The position numbers and the translations under genes are program-made. From Asparagopsis taxiformis (taxonomy: Eukaryota > Rhodophyta > Florideophyceae > Bonnemaisoniales > Bonnemaisoniaceae): DNA of 64,000 bases. The notes under the pieces are model-generated. The model was not told the origin of the DNA and ran no database searches. It saw only the letters and a list, made by a program, of their open reading frames with translations. Below are positions 61,201-64,000 of this stretch, piece by piece; position 1 is the stretch's first letter, and each line of letters opens with the position of its first letter. The stretch spans positions 1-64,000 of the forward strand of contig JALQPE010002083.1 in the NCBI GenBank assembly GCA_030407315.1, written 5' to 3'.

Positions 61201-62220
61201 CGTGAAGTCATCCGCAATGCTATGCATAGCATTGAGACGATGCAGTCCGTCGATCACGGTCACGTTCGCATTGGCATGGAATTTGCCATTCTGGAACAGA
61301 CGCGTGTCGGCGGACAAATGCGTGTTCTGCGACCTCAGCACCGTCACAGTGATACGCGAAGAGCTCACATACCCCACCGCCAACATATTGTTGCGCAGGT
61401 CCTCCACGTGGTCTTCTTTGACATCGCGAAGGGTCACGGCCGGTTCCACTAGCTGCCTCACCAACACAGTCGCTCCTTCTCCGACGTAATCCGACGTCAC
61501 AAACTTGGGCACCATAATTTGCGTCCCCTGCTGCTCACGAATGCTTTCCGCCACCTCCGGTTCGTCGTCCACCTCGGTTACGTCCTGCGTAGTAGCTTCG
61601 GTGACGTTGGAGCGAGCAGGGTGCTTCGTGCCTCCACTGGAGGCTCTGGCAGAGCGAGCAGGGCGCTTCGTGCCTCCCGAAACCGGGACGGAGCGTGCTG
61701 GATGCTTCGTACCCCCCGAACCAGTGATTTCGCCTGCTGGACCGGTACTGGGCATCCGTCCCGAGCTGGCCTGGTTCGTCGCTGCGTTGAAGTTTGACGC
61801 TGCAGCAGGGGTACGAATGTCGCTAGAGCCATCCTCCGCAGCGGGGCGCATCATCCGAGTATCCCAAGGGTAAAACGCCGCGGCGTATGCTCCACCCATC
61901 GTCTCCGGCGGTCCCTCGGCGCCATCAAACATGTACGGGAACGGGAGGTCCTTGAACTTGTCCTTAGTCGCAATGTTGCGCACGACGATATAGTCGGCCT
62001 CGTCGGTTTCCGGCAGCTTGTGGTTGTGCAGCGTGCGCGGAAGGCCAACATCGCCACCAGCAGTGCTCACCGAAGCCGTCCCAATATGCACAGCCGCACC
62101 GTCCACGTCCGCAAACAAGTCGACATCGACGCCGCGCTTGAGTCCGCGCGACTCCGCTGACGCGCTCACTTGATCGCCGCAAACCGTTGAAAACAAACTG
62201 CTGAAATGCGTATCCGCCAT
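58244..62220 (-). CDS. ParB-like domain plus 2OG/Fe(II) dioxygenase protein, one frameshift
   Basis: Start chosen at 62220 (MADTHFSSLF); the open frame goes on to 62403 without protein character. First frame to 59074: SGGTKHPARS-type repeats at about 168-204; a ParB/sulfiredoxin-like domain at 255-340 with VTVIDGLHRLNAM; a helical region; basic stretch KKKTKARRKRRPS; acidic low complexity; then INERGYTVMHNFAD and FRYFWERG, the opening of an oxygenase fold. Second frame (-1, from about 59295 to 58244): GCPRQVPHNDFPVPP gives H117-x-D119, IWVCPGSHKYVF follows, then VFIGHGHVQHAGAGH with distal H191 and a downstream Arg (R207). These are the iron and 2-oxoglutarate ligands of a double-stranded beta-helix dioxygenase. 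The domain is split by the shift at 59230-59300, so one ~1,320-residue protein was or is encoded. Substrate unknown; ParB-type domains often act on DNA. Confidence 0.75.
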
Positions 62221-62559
62221 GGTTGTTGAGTTGGAAAGGAAAAGAGATGGTTGACGTTGACGTATTCGAGTGATGTGGATGGTATGTTTCACGTTAAGTT
62301 GAAGAATGGTCGTGAACGCCAATCGCTGGAAATAATAACACAATACAACCGAAATTTTGTTAGGTACACACCTATCGTGACCGCTGGAATGCAAGACAGG
62401 CAATCGAGATGTGAGTGTCCGTTCAGAACGGGCCCGAGTCGGGCTCTCGAAACCTGACGAGGTGGCGTGAAGCAGGCAGTGTCCTTGATGTGTAATGTGT
62501 TAAAATTACAGCTGTCAAGCTAGGCGGCTTTTGGGGCGGCTGCGAGCACCCCTTTATCC
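62221..62559. other. Upstream region of the ParB-dioxygenase gene
   Basis: Between the ATG at 62220 and the right satellite block; should contain the promoter. No motif recognised. Confidence 0.4.
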
Positions 62560-63660
62560 GGGGAACACCCTGATTTGAGTTAAAATTTGGGCTATTCTCA
62601 AAAACATGCACATGTGAACATGTTTTTGAGATGGGGGTGTGCCGTACGGCACAATCGACCCGCCCAAATCGTTGATTTTTGCAAGATTTTTTGTGCCCGA
62701 AATTTTAGAATTTCTGGGCTGGCCAGCAGTGCATCTGAGATGGACATCCACCGGACGTCCATTTCAGGTTGGTCGTGTGCTGCCTACATCCACGCATTGC
62801 AGCAACTAAGCAGGCGGGTTCACTACTAATATAAAGTGCACGGAATATGAGTAACGTGATGGGTGAGTAGTGTTTCTGTTGAGGGAGTAAGGCGGGACCA
62901 TGATGAAACACGGAAGAAGATTTCTCCCTAGCATAACTTAGGCTTGAAGCCTGCAATCGGCCCATCTTCCGGCGCCATTTAGCCTCACAGTTAGTGCTTA
63001 CAGAAGCCAGTGATGACCCCGCTCGGGGCGGCGGCCGGTTCCTGGGGCCGTTGTGGCCAAATTAGACACCCTGATTTGAATTAAAATTTGGGCTATTCTC
63101 AAAAACATGCACATGTGAACATGTTTTTGAAATGGGGGTGTGCCGTACGGCACAAACGACCCGCTGAAATCGTTGATTTTTTACAATTTTTTTGTGCCCG
63201 AAATTTTAGAATTTCCGGGCTGGCCAGCAGTGCAATCGAGCTGGACATCCACCGGACGTGCATTTCAGGTTGGTCGTGAGAGAGTGGGGTGGGACCATGA
63301 TGGAACAAGGACCAAGACCTGTCCCTGGCGTATTGAGCCTGAAATTGACCCTTTGTCAGACGCCATTTAGCCTTACAGTTAGTGCTTACAGAAGCCAGTG
63401 ACAACCCCACTCGGGGCGGCGGTCGGTTCCTGGGGCCGTTGTGGCCAAATTAGACACCCTGATTTGAATTAAAATTTGGGCTATTCTCAAAAACATGCAC
63501 ATGTGAACATGTTTTTGAGATGGGGGTGTGCCGTACGGCACAATCGACCCGCTGAAATCGATGTTTTTTGCAATATTTTTTCTGCCCTGAATTGTAGAAT
63601 TTCTGGGCTGGACAGCAATGCAACTGAGCTGGACATCCACCGGGCGTCCATTTCAACTTG
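62560..63660. repeat. Satellite array, right block
   Basis: The same satellite in the same orientation: landmarks at 62568, 63069 and 63457 (spacing 501 and 388 bp), so it follows the long-short alternation. The last unit diverges (TTTCAACTTGGTCTTG). Confidence 0.92.
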
Positions 63661-64000
63661 GTCTTGTATTTTGCATCTGCACGCATAACAGCAACCAAGC
63701 AGTCAGGTTCACTGCTCGGACGAAGTGCACCTAGAGTGTGAACGATTGGTTTTTGACAGGCGAGTACTGCCGAATAGGTTTCACCCTGGACTAATGGTGG
63801 CTGGACATTCTGCATTATATGATATACTTCAACTCTGGAACGTAGCTTTATTTGTAGTCGAAATGAAAACATCTTTCGTGACCCTAATTCCATGCTCTAA
63901 ACGCTGTCCCATAATGAACGTAGAGCTCCTGCCCCGGACGGATATCGCGGATTGCACGTACTACAATGATCTTCGGATTTTCTAGGTCCTTCGCCTTGAG
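63661..64000. other. Window end, no supported gene
   Basis: Unique sequence after the satellite; an 86-codon frame at 63725-63985 shows no motif. Confidence 0.3.

Overview
This is a eukaryotic nuclear window. It has no bacterial operons. Its single-copy host genes are nearly intronless: a RAD54-type SNF2 ATPase, a CCA-adding enzyme and an orphan membrane protein. The rest is mostly transposable elements. Intron-poor genes with CTGAC-like branch points, packed between intact hAT, Ty3/gypsy, DIRS-like and CACTA elements, fit a florideophyte red alga such as a Chondrus-like genome. That assignment is inference; no organellar or rRNA marker is present.

Layout. 0.15-2.9 kb holds a decayed Plavaka/KDZ/CACTA-like transposase (minus strand). 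3.5-5.5 kb is a repeat zone: a 39-bp palindrome, a tandem block built from repeated splice-site-like motifs, and two minisatellites. 6.1-7.9 kb is a broken unknown gene. 8.9-9.9 kb is the 3' end of a decayed Ty3/gypsy element with a probable LTR. 10.3-11.9 kb is an intact pogo/Tigger-like DDE transposase. 12.8-18.0 kb carries two host genes, an orphan membrane protein and RAD54, the latter with a probable 77-nt first intron. 18.4-21.0 kb is a complete hAT element with TIRs and an 8-bp target duplication. 21.4-21.8 kb is a small secreted-protein gene. 21.87-27.87 kb is an apparently complete, very young gypsy chromovirus with near-identical LTRs, inserted about 25 bp upstream of that gene's ATG. 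29.6-31.2 kb is the CCA-adding enzyme. 32.1-38.9 kb is a degenerate DIRS-like (tyrosine-recombinase) retroelement with long inverted terminal repeats. 41.37-54.04 kb is a 12.7-kb CACTA-type DNA transposon with matching TIRs, oppositely oriented subterminal repeat arrays, a DDE transposase, a large unknown ORF and an SF1 (UPF1-like) helicase. The last two share one reading frame split by a single UAG. 56.1-58.0 and 62.56-63.66 kb are two blocks of one satellite flanking a minus-strand gene (58.2-62.2 kb) that joins a ParB-like domain to a 2-oxoglutarate/Fe(II) dioxygenase domain across one frameshift.

For novelty I would look first at five things. (1) The CACTA element carrying an ORF-plus-helicase module with an in-frame UAG. 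(2) The five tandem hairpins in the gypsy leader whose outer stems differ in sequence but always stay paired. (3) The ParB-dioxygenase protein inside a palindrome-rich satellite. (4) The tandem array of splice-junction-like modules at 3.54-4.64 kb. (5) The nested palindromes in the enlarged right inverted repeat of the DIRS-like element.
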